DNA of 64,000 nucleotides from Ruania rhizosphaerae (GTDB taxonomy: Bacteria > Actinomycetota > Actinomycetes > Actinomycetales > Beutenbergiaceae), in assembly GCF_009805705.1 (NCBI RefSeq), contig NZ_VSMB01000001.1, positions 730,390 through 794,389 of the forward strand, written 5' to 3'. Positions 25,249-33,071 of this stretch are shown piece after piece. A program made the position numbers and the translations under genes. Numbering within the stretch: the first letter of the stretch is position 1; every line of letters begins with the position of its first letter. Below the pieces are notes generated by a model. It had not been told where the DNA came from, ran no database searches, and saw only the letters and a program-made list of their open reading frames with translations.

Positions 25249-26553
25249 TCAGCGACCCGCGGGATCCGGTTCCAGCGTGATCTGCTGCGGGGCGGGAGTG
25301 CAGCAACCGCCGCCCTGCTCGGCCTCGTCGAACAGGCCCGCGCCGCCACAGACTCCCGTATCGGGTAGCTCCAGCTCCACCCGTTGTGCCGCCTCCTCGT
25401 CGCCCGCCAGCTGGGCGACCACACTGCGCACCTGCTCGAACCCGGTGAGGGCGAGGAATGTGGGGGCTCGGCCGTAGGACTTCGCGCCGACGATGTAGAA
25501 CCCCGGTTCCGGGTGAGCCAGGTCGGCCGCGCCGGTCGCGGCCACGGACCCGCAGGAGTGGATGTTCGGGTCCACCTCGGTGGCCACGCGCGGCGGAGCC
25601 TGCAACCGGACATCGAGCTCGAGGCGTACCTCGGACAAAAACGTGTGATCGGGGCGGAACCCGGTGAGCACGACCACATGGTCGGCGGGATCCAGTTGGC
25701 GGCCGTCCTCGGCGCTGACGATCACCGAACCGCCGACCATGTCGATCCGCTCGGTGCGGAACCCGGTGGCGAGTTGCACCAGACCGGACTCGACCGCCCG
25801 CTTCGCCCGCTGTCCCAGGGCGCCACGTTCGGGTAGTTCGTCTGCCTGGCCGCCGCCGAAGGTGTCTCCCACCTGGCCTCGGCGCAGCACCCAGGTGATC
25901 CGTGTGGTGGGGTCTCGCCGGGCGATCCGGGCCAGGTTCGCGATCGCTGTCGCGGCGGAGTGACCGTTGCCGATGACGACGGTGTGCCGGCCGGAGCAGC
26001 GGGAGTCCATGTCCGGAATGCGGTAGGTGAGCATTCCGGTGGTGGCGGCAGCGCGCTCACCCGCCGCCGGCAGTCCGTCGGCGCCGGCGGGGTTCGGGGT
26101 CGACCACGTTCCGGAAGCGTCGATCACTGCGCGCGCCTCGATGCGCTCTTCGCCATGGTGGGTTTCGACGTGCACGGTGAACGGCTGGGCCTCCCGCCCG
26201 GAGTCGACCGAGAGGTCGCGGCCCTTGCGTCCGACGCCGACTACGCGGGCGGAGCAGCGGATGCGGTCACCGAGCGCGGCGGCCAGCGGCTCCAGGTACT
26301 CCGAGACCCACCGGGCGCCGGTGGGATAACCCTGCTCCGGTGCGCTCCAGCCGGCACGCTCGAGCAGCCGCCGGCTGGCACCGTCGATCAGCTCCGGCCA
26401 GGGCGAGAACAACCGCACATGACCCCACTCCTGCACCGCTGCAGCTGGCCCGGGCCCGGCTTCCAGCACCAGCGGTTCCACGCCTCGCTCCATGAGGTGG
26501 GCCGCGGCGGCCAGGCCCTGCGGGCCGGCTCCGATGATGACGACGGGGTCCAT
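25249..26553 (-). CDS. ArsO-like FAD-dependent monooxygenase
   Basis: A 434-residue flavoprotein. GAGPQG (8-13) binds FAD, VVIGNGHSA near residue 180 is the NADPH Rossmann motif, and HVVVLTGFRPD the closing segment. The C-terminal Cys-rich tail (GVCGGAGLFDEAEQGGGCC) is a feature of ArsO proteins from arsenic-resistance clusters. It is divergent from an ArsR repressor with an arsenic-binding Cys motif, so oxidation or detoxification of an arsenical is the likely job. Biochemistry of this family is only partly known. Start ATG 26553 has GGAG upstream. Confidence 0.83.
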   Translation of the reverse strand: MDPVVIIGAGPQGLAAAAHLMERGVEPLVLEAGPGPAAAVQEWGHVRLFSPWPELIDGASRRLLERAGWSAPEQGYPTGARWVSEYLEPLAAALGDRIRCSARVVGVGRKGRDLSVDSGREAQPFTVHVETHHGEERIEARAVIDASGTWSTPNPAGADGLPAAGERAAATTGMLTYRIPDMDSRCSGRHTVVIGNGHSAATAIANLARIARRDPTTRITWVLRRGQVGDTFGGGQADELPERGALGQRAKRAVESGLVQLATGFRTERIDMVGGSVIVSAEDGRQLDPADHVVVLTGFRPDHTFLSEVRLELDVRLQAPPRVATEVDPNIHSCGSVAATGAADLAHPEPGFYIVGAKSYGRAPTFLALTGFEQVRSVVAQLAGDEEAAQRVELELPDTGVCGGAGLFDEAEQGGGCCTPAPQQITLEPDPAGR

Positions 26554-26566
26554 CACTGTGCTCCAT

Positions 26567-26586
26567 TCATCGACGTTCTTCGATGA
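26567..26586. promoter_or_regulatory. ArsR operator candidate
   Basis: TCATCGA (26567-26573) and TCGATGA (26580-26586) form a perfect inverted repeat around six bases, between the divergent arsO-like and arsR genes. TATGAC at 26620-26625 is a plausible -10 for arsR. Confidence 0.6.
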
Positions 26587-26632
26587 GTCGAGCATCCACT
26601 TCAGATCGACACATGTCAATATGACGGGCAGA

Positions 26633-26971
26633 ATGATCGGTATGACCGCCACCGGGACCATCGTGTGCTGCACCGAGGTCGGCCCAGCCCTGGCTGGACG
26701 CGACGCGGAACGAATCGCCACCGTGTTCAAGGCACTCGGCGACCCCACCCGGGTGAAGCTGCTCTCGCTGATCGCTGCCAGCGATGCGGGCGAGCTGTGC
26801 GTGTGCGACCTGACCGAACCCGTCGGACTGTCCCAGCCGACGGTCTCCCACCACATGAAGGTGCTCGTCGACGCCGGTCTCGTGCATCGCGAGCAGCGTG
26901 GCCGGTGGGCCTACTACCGGCCCACCACGGAGGTGCTGGAGGACGCGACTCGGACGCTCATCGACTCATGA
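26633..26971 (+). CDS. arsR: ArsR-family arsenic-responsive repressor
   Basis: A 112-residue winged-helix repressor. ELCVCDL around residues 54-60 is the metalloid-sensing motif of the recognition region, and a Cys-Cys pair lies near the N-terminus (TIVCC), an arrangement known from the Corynebacterium ArsR type where one core Cys and an N-terminal pair bind As(III). The HTH is GLSQPTVSHHMKVLVDAGLV. ATG at 26633 follows a -10-like TATGAC by seven bases; ATG at 26642 is possible. Its stop overlaps the acetyltransferase start (ATGA). Confidence 0.92.
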   Translation: MIGMTATGTIVCCTEVGPALAGRDAERIATVFKALGDPTRVKLLSLIAASDAGELCVCDLTEPVGLSQPTVSHHMKVLVDAGLVHREQRGRWAYYRPTTEVLEDATRTLIDS

Positions 26972-27483
26972 GCCAGCTCACCGGCATCACCGTGCGGCCG
27001 ATGGTCCCAGGCGACTGGCCCGCAGTCGAGGCGATCTACCGTGAGGGCATCGCCTCCGGTCAGGCCACTTTCGATGTGGAGCCGCCGTCGTGGGCAGAGT
27101 TCGACGCCGTCCGGCATCCGGAGTTGCGGCTGGTCGCCGCGGACGCACGCGGCGTCGTCGTGGGCTGGGTCGCCGCCTCCCCGACATCGAGCCGTCCGGT
27201 CTATCGTGGTGTGGTGGAGCACTCCGTCTACGTCGCCACCAGCACCCGTGGGCAGGGAGTGGGCGGACTGCTGCTGCGCGCCCTGCTCGACCGGGCAGAC
27301 GCGTGCGGTGTCTGGACGGTGCAGGCCTCGTTGTTCCCGGAGAACGCCTCCAGCCTGCGGTTGCACGCCGCGCTCGGATTCCGCGTGGTTGGTAGACGGG
27401 AACGTATCGCCCACATGTCCCACGGACCGCTCGCCGGCACCTGGCGTGACACGATCCTCATCGAGCGCCGCTCCCCGGCGTAG
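26968..27483 (+). CDS. GNAT acetyltransferase, ArsN1/phosphinothricin type
   Basis: A 171-residue GNAT enzyme. The CoA motif is VATSTRGQGVGGLLLRALL, and the ends (VRPMVPGDWPAVEAIYREGI; LGFRVVGRRERI) match the phosphinothricin acetyltransferase group. In arsenic clusters, members of this group (ArsN1) acetylate and inactivate arsinothricin, an organoarsenical antibiotic. Direct coupling to arsR (ATGA) supports that role here. Substrate choice between arsinothricin and phosphinothricin cannot be read. Confidence 0.85.
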   Translation: MSQLTGITVRPMVPGDWPAVEAIYREGIASGQATFDVEPPSWAEFDAVRHPELRLVAADARGVVVGWVAASPTSSRPVYRGVVEHSVYVATSTRGQGVGGLLLRALLDRADACGVWTVQASLFPENASSLRLHAALGFRVVGRRERIAHMSHGPLAGTWRDTILIERRSPA

Positions 27484-28642
27484 CCCGGCCTGAAGGGCGG
27501 CCCAGCCGGAACGCCACCGGCGCGAAAGCCGCGATGGCGATGGCCAGAACTGCGAAACCCCACGTGTAATTCGACGCAGCCACCACCACGCCGAGCAGCA
27601 CAGCACCGATGCCGACACCACCGTCGTAGGCGATGTTCCACACCGTGCTCGCCGTCCCCAGGCCGTTTCGCCCGGCCCGGGTCATCACCGTGACCAGCGA
27701 GTCGTTCTGCACCGCCCCGAAACCGAACCCGAACACGGCGGCGGCCATGACCGTCAGCGCACCGGCCTCTGCCCCGGTGGTCAGCGCCACCCCCAGCATC
27801 CCGATGGCGCTGATCACCGCGGCCGGCAGGAGCAACCGGCCGGCACGTACCCGATCCCCGATCCGACCGGCCAGCAGCCGCCCGAGCACCATCAGCGCCG
27901 ACAGCGCGAACAGCGAAACGGTGGCCGTACCCGGGTCCGGTACTGCGATCGGCACGAAGGTCATCGCGCCACCGAGCGCGACGGCTGTGGCCGCGAACAC
28001 CGCGGTCGGGGCCAGGAACTTCGCCCACGTGCGCATCGGCAGGTGCCCGCTGCCACTCCCGGACTCGGCATGCGATCGGCCACCGGAGATCGCGAACGCC
28101 AGTGGGACCGCGAGCACCGCCAGCACGCTGGCAGTGATGAACATCGGCGCGAAGCCCCACGTCTGCGCTAGCCACACACCGGCAGGCAGGGCGACCACGT
28201 TCGGCAGCCCGGCCGCGACGCCATACACACCGGTCGCCGTCGCGAGCTTGCCTGCCGGTGCGAGCTCGGCGGCCAGGGCCGCCCCGGCCACTACCACGAG
28301 GGCGAACCCCACTCCGCGCACACCGGAGATCAGCACCAGCGGGACCACGGCCGTCGAGGCGAGGTAGGCAGGTGTGGCGACGCCGAGCAACAGTGATCCC
28401 ACCACGATCATCTGCCGCAGCGTGGCGATCCGGAAGATCCACCCCATCGAGAGCTGGGTGAGCACCGTGGTCGCCATCATCGCGCCGGTGATCGTGCCGA
28501 CCAGCGCCTCGCTCGCTCCGCCCTCAGCCGCCCACAGCGGCGCCACCGGGAGCAGCAGGGCATAGTTCGCGAGCGCGCCGACAGTGGCGACCAGCAGCAG
28601 CACCATGTCACGGTGGAAGAGGCGGTCGGGCGCGGTGTACAC
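27458..28642 (-). CDS. MFS efflux transporter beside the ars genes
   Basis: A 394-residue, 12-helix MFS protein (first helix MVLLLVATVGALANYALLL; loop GRIGDRVRAGRL in the second half). It converges on the acetyltransferase gene with a 26-bp overlap of the coding ends. No GAPDH-like partner is present, so it is unlikely to be ArsJ; export of an organoarsenical or of its acetylated product is a guess from location. No ArsB/Acr3 pump or ArsC reductase is in the window. Confidence 0.8.
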   Translation of the reverse strand: MYTAPDRLFHRDMVLLLVATVGALANYALLLPVAPLWAAEGGASEALVGTITGAMMATTVLTQLSMGWIFRIATLRQMIVVGSLLLGVATPAYLASTAVVPLVLISGVRGVGFALVVVAGAALAAELAPAGKLATATGVYGVAAGLPNVVALPAGVWLAQTWGFAPMFITASVLAVLAVPLAFAISGGRSHAESGSGSGHLPMRTWAKFLAPTAVFAATAVALGGAMTFVPIAVPDPGTATVSLFALSALMVLGRLLAGRIGDRVRAGRLLLPAAVISAIGMLGVALTTGAEAGALTVMAAAVFGFGFGAVQNDSLVTVMTRAGRNGLGTASTVWNIAYDGGVGIGAVLLGVVVAASNYTWGFAVLAIAIAAFAPVAFRLGRPSGRATPGSGAR

Positions 28643-28708
28643 CCTCCCTGCCTATCGCATCGGGGACCACCCGTCACCTTTGCCGCCGACGCGGCATACG
28701 CTGGCTGG

Positions 28709-30490
28709 GTGACCTTCACATCCCGCCCCGAGCTCGTCGGCACCCACGGCATGGTCGCCTCCACCCACTGGCTCGCCTCGGCGAGCGGGATGGCGGTCCT
28801 GGAGGCCGGTGGGAACGCCTTCGATGCCGCGGTCGCCTCGGGTCTGGTGCTGCATGTGGTCGAACCGCACCTGAACGGCCTCGGCGGCGATATGCCGGTG
28901 CTCTGCCACGAGGCGAGCACGGGCAGGACGTTCACCGTCTGCGGCCAGGGCGTGGCGCCGTCGTCGGCTACCCCTGAAGCCTACGCAGCGCACGGCATCG
29001 AGGAGATCCCGGGCACCGGATTGCTCGCGGCCACCGTGCCCGGAAGCTTCGGTGCCTGGATGTTGATGCTGGAGCGCTATGGCACGATGAGGCTGCGCGA
29101 GGTGGCCGGGTACGCGATCGGATACGCCCGCGAGGGGTACCCCTTCCTCGCGCAGGCCGCCGCCGCAGTCGCCGGACTCGAGCAGGTGTTCGGCGACCAC
29201 TGGTCCACCTCCGCCGATATCTACCTGGCCGGTGGCAGGCCACCGGCCGCGGGTGAACGGTTCCGCAATCCCGTCCTCGCCGACACGCTGGAGCGGCTCG
29301 TCGCGGAGGGGGAGGCCACCGGGCCGGGTCGCGAGCAGCAGATCGAGGGTGCGCGCCGGGCCTTCTACTCCGGGTTCGTGGCCGAGCAGATCGACGCGTT
29401 CGCCGCGACCGAGCAGTTTGATGGTGTGGGTGACGGCGCCCACCGCGGCTTCCTCACCGGCGCCGACCTGGACGCCTGGCGGGCGCGCGAGGAAGAGCCG
29501 CTCACGGTCGACTTCGCCGGGGTGCAGGTGGCCAAGACGCAGCCGTGGGGGCAGGGGCCGGTGCTGCTGCAGCAACTGGCCATGCTGGAGACCTTCGACC
29601 TGACGGAGATGCCGACCGCAGACCTCGTGCACACCGTCACCGAAGTGGCCAAGCTCGCCTTCGCCGACCGGGAGGCCTGGTACGGGGATCCCGAGCACGG
29701 GGACGTCCCGATCGAGGACCTGCTCAGCCCGGATTATGCCGCCGAGCGGGCACAGCTCGTGGGCACCAGCGCCAGTGGCGAGTTGCGTCCCGGCAGTCCG
29801 GGTGGCCGGGCGCCGCGCCTGCCGGCACGGGTCTTGGCTGCGATGTCCGACGGCGGAGCCTGGCCGGACGGGTTGGCTACCCCTGGACAGGGGGAGCCGA
29901 CCGTCGCCCGTGGCGACACCTGTCACCTGGACGTGGCCGACCGGTGGGGGAATGTGGTGGCCGCGACGCCGTCGGGTGGGTGGTTGCAGTCCTCGCCGAC
30001 GATTCCTGGGCTCGGGTTCGCGCTCGGTACCCGGGCGCAGATGTTCTGGCTCGAACAGGGTTTGCCGTCGTCGTTGGTGCCGGGAGCGCGGCCGCGTACC
30101 ACCCTGAGCCCGGGGATGCTCCTGGGTGAGGGCAGGGTGCTGGGCTTCGGAACGCCGGGCGGCGACCAGCAGGACCAGTGGACCGTGCCGTTCCTGATCA
30201 ACCACCTGGTGCTCGGCATGGGCCTGCAGGAGGCGATCGATGCGCCGTCCTGGCACTCTACGCACTGGCCCAGCTCGTTCGCGCCGCGGGTGGCGCAGCC
30301 GCGCGGGATGCGGATCGAGGGGCGTGTCGGTGCCGAGGTGGTGGCCGAGCTGCGTCGTCGCGGGCATGAGGTGGACGTGGCTGGGGAGTGGTCCCTGGGC
30401 AGGCTCAGTGCCGCCGGCACCGGGACGGACGGGATGCTCCACGCGGCGGCGAACCCGCGCGGGATGCAGGGCTACGCCGTCGGCCGCTGA
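28709..30490 (+). CDS. Gamma-glutamyltransferase family protein
   Basis: A 593-residue Ntn-hydrolase that would transfer or hydrolyse gamma-glutamyl groups from glutathione-like or poly-glutamyl substrates. Self-cleavage is expected before Thr404 in ARGDTCHLDVADRWGN, the nucleophile. GGNAFDAAVASGLVLHVVEPHLNGLGGDMP near the N-terminus and PGGDQQDQWTVPF near the end fit the family. No signal peptide is seen, so it is likely cytoplasmic. GTG at 28709 follows a -10-like box by about eight bases. Confidence 0.88.
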   Translation: MTFTSRPELVGTHGMVASTHWLASASGMAVLEAGGNAFDAAVASGLVLHVVEPHLNGLGGDMPVLCHEASTGRTFTVCGQGVAPSSATPEAYAAHGIEEIPGTGLLAATVPGSFGAWMLMLERYGTMRLREVAGYAIGYAREGYPFLAQAAAAVAGLEQVFGDHWSTSADIYLAGGRPPAAGERFRNPVLADTLERLVAEGEATGPGREQQIEGARRAFYSGFVAEQIDAFAATEQFDGVGDGAHRGFLTGADLDAWRAREEEPLTVDFAGVQVAKTQPWGQGPVLLQQLAMLETFDLTEMPTADLVHTVTEVAKLAFADREAWYGDPEHGDVPIEDLLSPDYAAERAQLVGTSASGELRPGSPGGRAPRLPARVLAAMSDGGAWPDGLATPGQGEPTVARGDTCHLDVADRWGNVVAATPSGGWLQSSPTIPGLGFALGTRAQMFWLEQGLPSSLVPGARPRTTLSPGMLLGEGRVLGFGTPGGDQQDQWTVPFLINHLVLGMGLQEAIDAPSWHSTHWPSSFAPRVAQPRGMRIEGRVGAEVVAELRRRGHEVDVAGEWSLGRLSAAGTGTDGMLHAAANPRGMQGYAVGR

Positions 30491-30491
30491 C

Positions 30492-30670
30492 GAAATCGAT
30501 CGTCGAATTGGCGGCAGGGGAACGCCCCTCACCGGAATCAATCGTCGATCTGGTTGCTCCGCCACGCCCCTCACCGGAATCGCACGTCGATCTGGCGGCG
30601 GTGCAACCGCCAGATCGACGATCGATTCCTGATGAGGTGGGGGTGAGTCGCCAAATCGACGATTGATTCC
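30492..30670. repeat. Cluster of five ~22-bp palindromic repeat units
   Basis: Three direct units (30492-30515, 30535-30557, 30577-30599) and two inverted ones (30607-30629, 30647-30670) share the core CGTCGAT(C/T)TGGC. The third and fourth pair as a hairpin; the second and fifth pair over 19 of 20 bases outside it. ACGCCCCTCACCGGAATC is also repeated before units two and three. The core is the one in the 14.9-kb hairpin. The cluster follows the gamma-glutamyltransferase gene and may end its transcript. Confidence 0.8.
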
Positions 30671-30727
30671 GAGGCAACTGGGTGCACCGATTCGATACCT
30701 CCCTCATGTCCACGCGAGAATGGGGGG

Positions 30728-31231
30728 ATGACACACACCCCCCGGCACATCGTGGTGATGGGCGTCTCCGGCAATGGCAAGAGCACGATCGGTGCTGCGC
30801 TCGCGGACCATCTGGGCGCGGTCTTCCTGGAGGGCGACGAGTTCCACCCGGAGGCCAACGTGGCCAAGATGAGCGCCGGTACCCCGCTCTCCGACGAGGA
30901 TCGGTGGCCCTGGCTGGACATCCTCGCTGCCGAGATCGCCCGCCGGGATGCGTCTGGCGAGCGCACCGTACTGGCCTGCTCGGCTCTGCGCCACGCCTAC
31001 CGGGACCGGCTGCGGGCCGGGTCGCCCGGCCTCTTCTTCGTGCACCCGGTGGCCGACTACGACACCATCCATACCCGCATGCAAGCCCGAGATCACTTCA
31101 TGCCCCCAGCGCTGCTGACCTCTCAGTTCGACACGCTCGAAGAACTCCGCGACGACGAGCCCGGCCAGGTTGTGGATGCCACAGCGCCGCCGAACGTGGT
31201 GATCGCAGAGGCGATCGCGGCGGTCGACTAG
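30728..31231 (+). CDS. gntK: Gluconokinase
   Basis: A 167-residue P-loop kinase phosphorylating D-gluconate to 6-phosphogluconate for the pentose phosphate route. Walker A is GVSGNGKST (12-20), then FLEGDEFHPEANVAKMSAGTPLSDEDRWPWL, the GntK substrate signature, and LACSALRHAYRDRLR. The length fits thermostable GntK. It stands alone. Confidence 0.94.
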   Translation: MTHTPRHIVVMGVSGNGKSTIGAALADHLGAVFLEGDEFHPEANVAKMSAGTPLSDEDRWPWLDILAAEIARRDASGERTVLACSALRHAYRDRLRAGSPGLFFVHPVADYDTIHTRMQARDHFMPPALLTSQFDTLEELRDDEPGQVVDATAPPNVVIAEAIAAVD

Positions 31232-31259
31232 AGCCCGCGGTTCCCAGCGGCCACCCGCG

Positions 31260-32237
31260 CTACCCGGCCACCGATGCCGGGGAGAGTGAGTCCCGATCGG
31301 TGGCCACCGCCGCAGCAGCGTCGCTCATCGCGAGGTCCGCGTTGATCACGGCACCCGCCTGCGCGCCCGCCGCGGCAGCCGGCCCGACTTGGGCGGCCAT
31401 ATCGGTGACATTCCCGGCCGCCCAGACGCCCGGAACGTCCGTCTTCCCTGTCATCGCCTCCACCGGGATGTGCACGCCCATCCCACTCGGGTGCTCGGTC
31501 GGGGTGAGGCCGAGGCTGCTGAGGAAGCCCGCTCGGGCCACCATCCGGGTGGCGACGACGATCGCCTCCCGGGCCACGAGGGTGCCGTCGGCGAGGCGTA
31601 CGCCGGTGATCGTCCCCTCGGACTGTTCGACCGCCGTCACCTGGCCCTCGACGATGCTGATGCCGACGGCCGCCAGCTTCTCCCGCTCCTCGGGCGCCAG
31701 GGTGGCTTCGTGGGAGAAGACCGTGACGTCGTCGGAGAGCTGGCGGAACAACAGGGCCTGGTGCACGGTCATCGGGCCGGTGGCCAGCACCCCGATTGCT
31801 CGGTCGCGGACCTCCCAGCCGTGGCAGTACGGGCAGTGCACGACGCCGTGGCCCCACTGCTCGGCCAGTCCGGGCACGGGTGGCAGTTCGTCCACCACCC
31901 CGGCGGTGACGAGGATGCGGCGCGCCCGGGTGGTGCGTCCGTCGGCCAGGCGCACCTCGAAGTCGTCCACACTCCCGACGACGTCGCTCACCTCCCCGGA
32001 GAACACCTCGCCTCCGTAGCTACGCACCTCCTCCTGACCCCGGGCTATCAGCTCGGCCGGGGGAGTGCCTTCGCGGGCGAACAGCCCGTGCACGGCGTCG
32101 GCCGGTGCGTTGCGGGGCTGGCCGGCGTCGATCACGGCCACGCTCCGGCGGGAGCGGGCCAACATCAGGGCACCGTTCAGCCCGGCCGCGCCGCCACCGA
32201 TGACGACGACATCGTAGGAATCCTTCAACTGGGTCAT
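31260..32237 (-). CDS. Thioredoxin reductase-like FAD oxidoreductase
   Basis: A 325-residue NAD(P)H:disulfide oxidoreductase: FAD motif GGGAAGLNGA, redox CPYC in VVHCPYCHGWEVRDR at about residue 138, and the FAD-end WAAGNVTDMAAQVGPAAAAGAQAG. It differs from classical TrxB (CATC/CAVC) and belongs to the stand-alone ferredoxin/bacillithiol- or mycothiol-associated group; the partner is unknown. AGGAGG precedes the ATG. It is divergent from an XRE-cupin regulator across a perfect 10-bp-arm operator, so its expression is probably controlled by that protein. Confidence 0.9.
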   Translation of the reverse strand: MTQLKDSYDVVVIGGGAAGLNGALMLARSRRSVAVIDAGQPRNAPADAVHGLFAREGTPPAELIARGQEEVRSYGGEVFSGEVSDVVGSVDDFEVRLADGRTTRARRILVTAGVVDELPPVPGLAEQWGHGVVHCPYCHGWEVRDRAIGVLATGPMTVHQALLFRQLSDDVTVFSHEATLAPEEREKLAAVGISIVEGQVTAVEQSEGTITGVRLADGTLVAREAIVVATRMVARAGFLSSLGLTPTEHPSGMGVHIPVEAMTGKTDVPGVWAAGNVTDMAAQVGPAAAAGAQAGAVINADLAMSDAAAAVATDRDSLSPASVAG

Positions 32238-32277
32238 GGGGACCACCTCCTGCGACTCAGAATGCGTACCACGAGCC

Positions 32278-32303
32278 ATACCGGCAAGGATCATTGCCGG
32301 TAT
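32278..32303. promoter_or_regulatory. Perfect operator of the XRE-cupin regulator
   Basis: ATACCGGCAA (32278-32287) and TTGCCGGTAT (32294-32303) form a perfect 10-bp inverted repeat with a six-base spacer, midway between the divergent reductase and regulator genes and 16 bases before the regulator's ATG. Confidence 0.75.
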
Positions 32304-32318
32304 GGCAAAATCGGATGT

Positions 32319-32909
32319 ATGGACGACGAACTGGAGCAAGCGCTGGAGGGCATCGGACCGCGGTTGCGGGCCCTGCGCACCGAACGTGACATCACCCTCA
32401 CCGAGCTGGCGCGAACGACCGACATCTCGGTGAGCACGCTCTCCCGGTTGGAGTCGGGCTCGCGCAAGCCCACCCTGGAACTGTTGCTGCCCTTGGCACG
32501 GGCCTACGGCGTCTCGCTGGACGAGCTGGTCGACGCACCGCCCACGGGTGATCCGCGGATTCACCTCAAGCCGGTGAAGGCGCACGGGATGACGATGCTG
32601 CCGCTGACCCGCCGCCCTGGCGGTATCCAGGCCTACAAGCTGGTGATCCCGGCCGGGCCGATCACCCAGCCGGAGCCGAAGACCCATGAGGGCTACGAGT
32701 GGATGTACGTGCTCAACGGGCGGTTGCGGGTGATGCTGGGCGAGCACGACCTGGTGATGAAGCCAGGGGAGGCGGCCGAGTTCGACACCCGCGTACCGCA
32801 CTGGTTCGGCTCGGCCGACGGTGAAGCCGTGGAGTTCCTCAGCCTGTTCGGCACCCAGGGGGAGCGGGCGCACCTGCGGGCTGCGCCGCGCAAGCGTTCC
32901 GAGGGGTAG
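32319..32909 (+). CDS. XRE-cupin transcriptional regulator
   Basis: A 196-residue protein. An XRE helix-turn-helix at about 14-68 (ITLTELARTTDISVSTLSRLESGSRKP) is followed by a cupin domain (HEGYEWMYVLNGRLRVMLGEHDLVMKPGEAAEFD, then PHWFGSADG) that would bind a small ligand or metal. It faces the thioredoxin-reductase-like gene across a perfect dyad and probably represses that gene and itself. Confidence 0.9.
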   Translation: MDDELEQALEGIGPRLRALRTERDITLTELARTTDISVSTLSRLESGSRKPTLELLLPLARAYGVSLDELVDAPPTGDPRIHLKPVKAHGMTMLPLTRRPGGIQAYKLVIPAGPITQPEPKTHEGYEWMYVLNGRLRVMLGEHDLVMKPGEAAEFDTRVPHWFGSADGEAVEFLSLFGTQGERAHLRAAPRKRSEG

Positions 32910-32937
32910 TCCACGCCGGGGCTGCGCGCACACTCCC

Positions 32938-33060
32938 GGTGAGGTTGCCGTCGATTATTCCATCGAGATCGGCAACAGGGTCACCCCCGGTGAGGTTGTG
33001 GTCGGTGATCTGGTCCAGACCGGCAACAGGGTCACCCCCGGTGAGGTTGTGGTCGGTGCG
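32938..33060 (+). repeat. 51-bp tandem hairpin repeats
   Basis: A 51-bp unit starting CGGCAACAGGGTCACCCCCG at 32970 is repeated at 33021, and a divergent first copy lies at 32938. Each GGTCACC and GGTGAGGTTG pair can fold as a short hairpin (CAAC with GTTG, TCACC with GGTGA). The region is between the converging ends of the two XRE-cupin genes and probably serves termination. It also reads as a 17-residue repeat ending in TGNRVTPGEVVVG, but without a start site. Confidence 0.7.
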
Positions 33061-33071
33061 TCGGCGCTCAC

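Noticed and set aside
27458..28642. ArsJ (MFS partner of arsenate GAPDH)
   Set aside because: No GAPDH-like gene lies beside it; only a general MFS call is safe.
28652..30574. A 640-residue open frame antisense to the gamma-glutamyltransferase gene
   Set aside because: It is a GC-rich shadow frame with Arg/His/Pro-rich, domain-free sequence; the sense strand carries clear family motifs.
31260..32237. Classical thioredoxin reductase trxB
   Set aside because: The redox motif is CPYC in an HCPYCHGWE context and no thioredoxin gene is near; called trxB-like only.
32938..33060. CRISPR-like direct repeats
   Set aside because: Only two good copies, the intervals are also similar to each other, and no cas genes are near.
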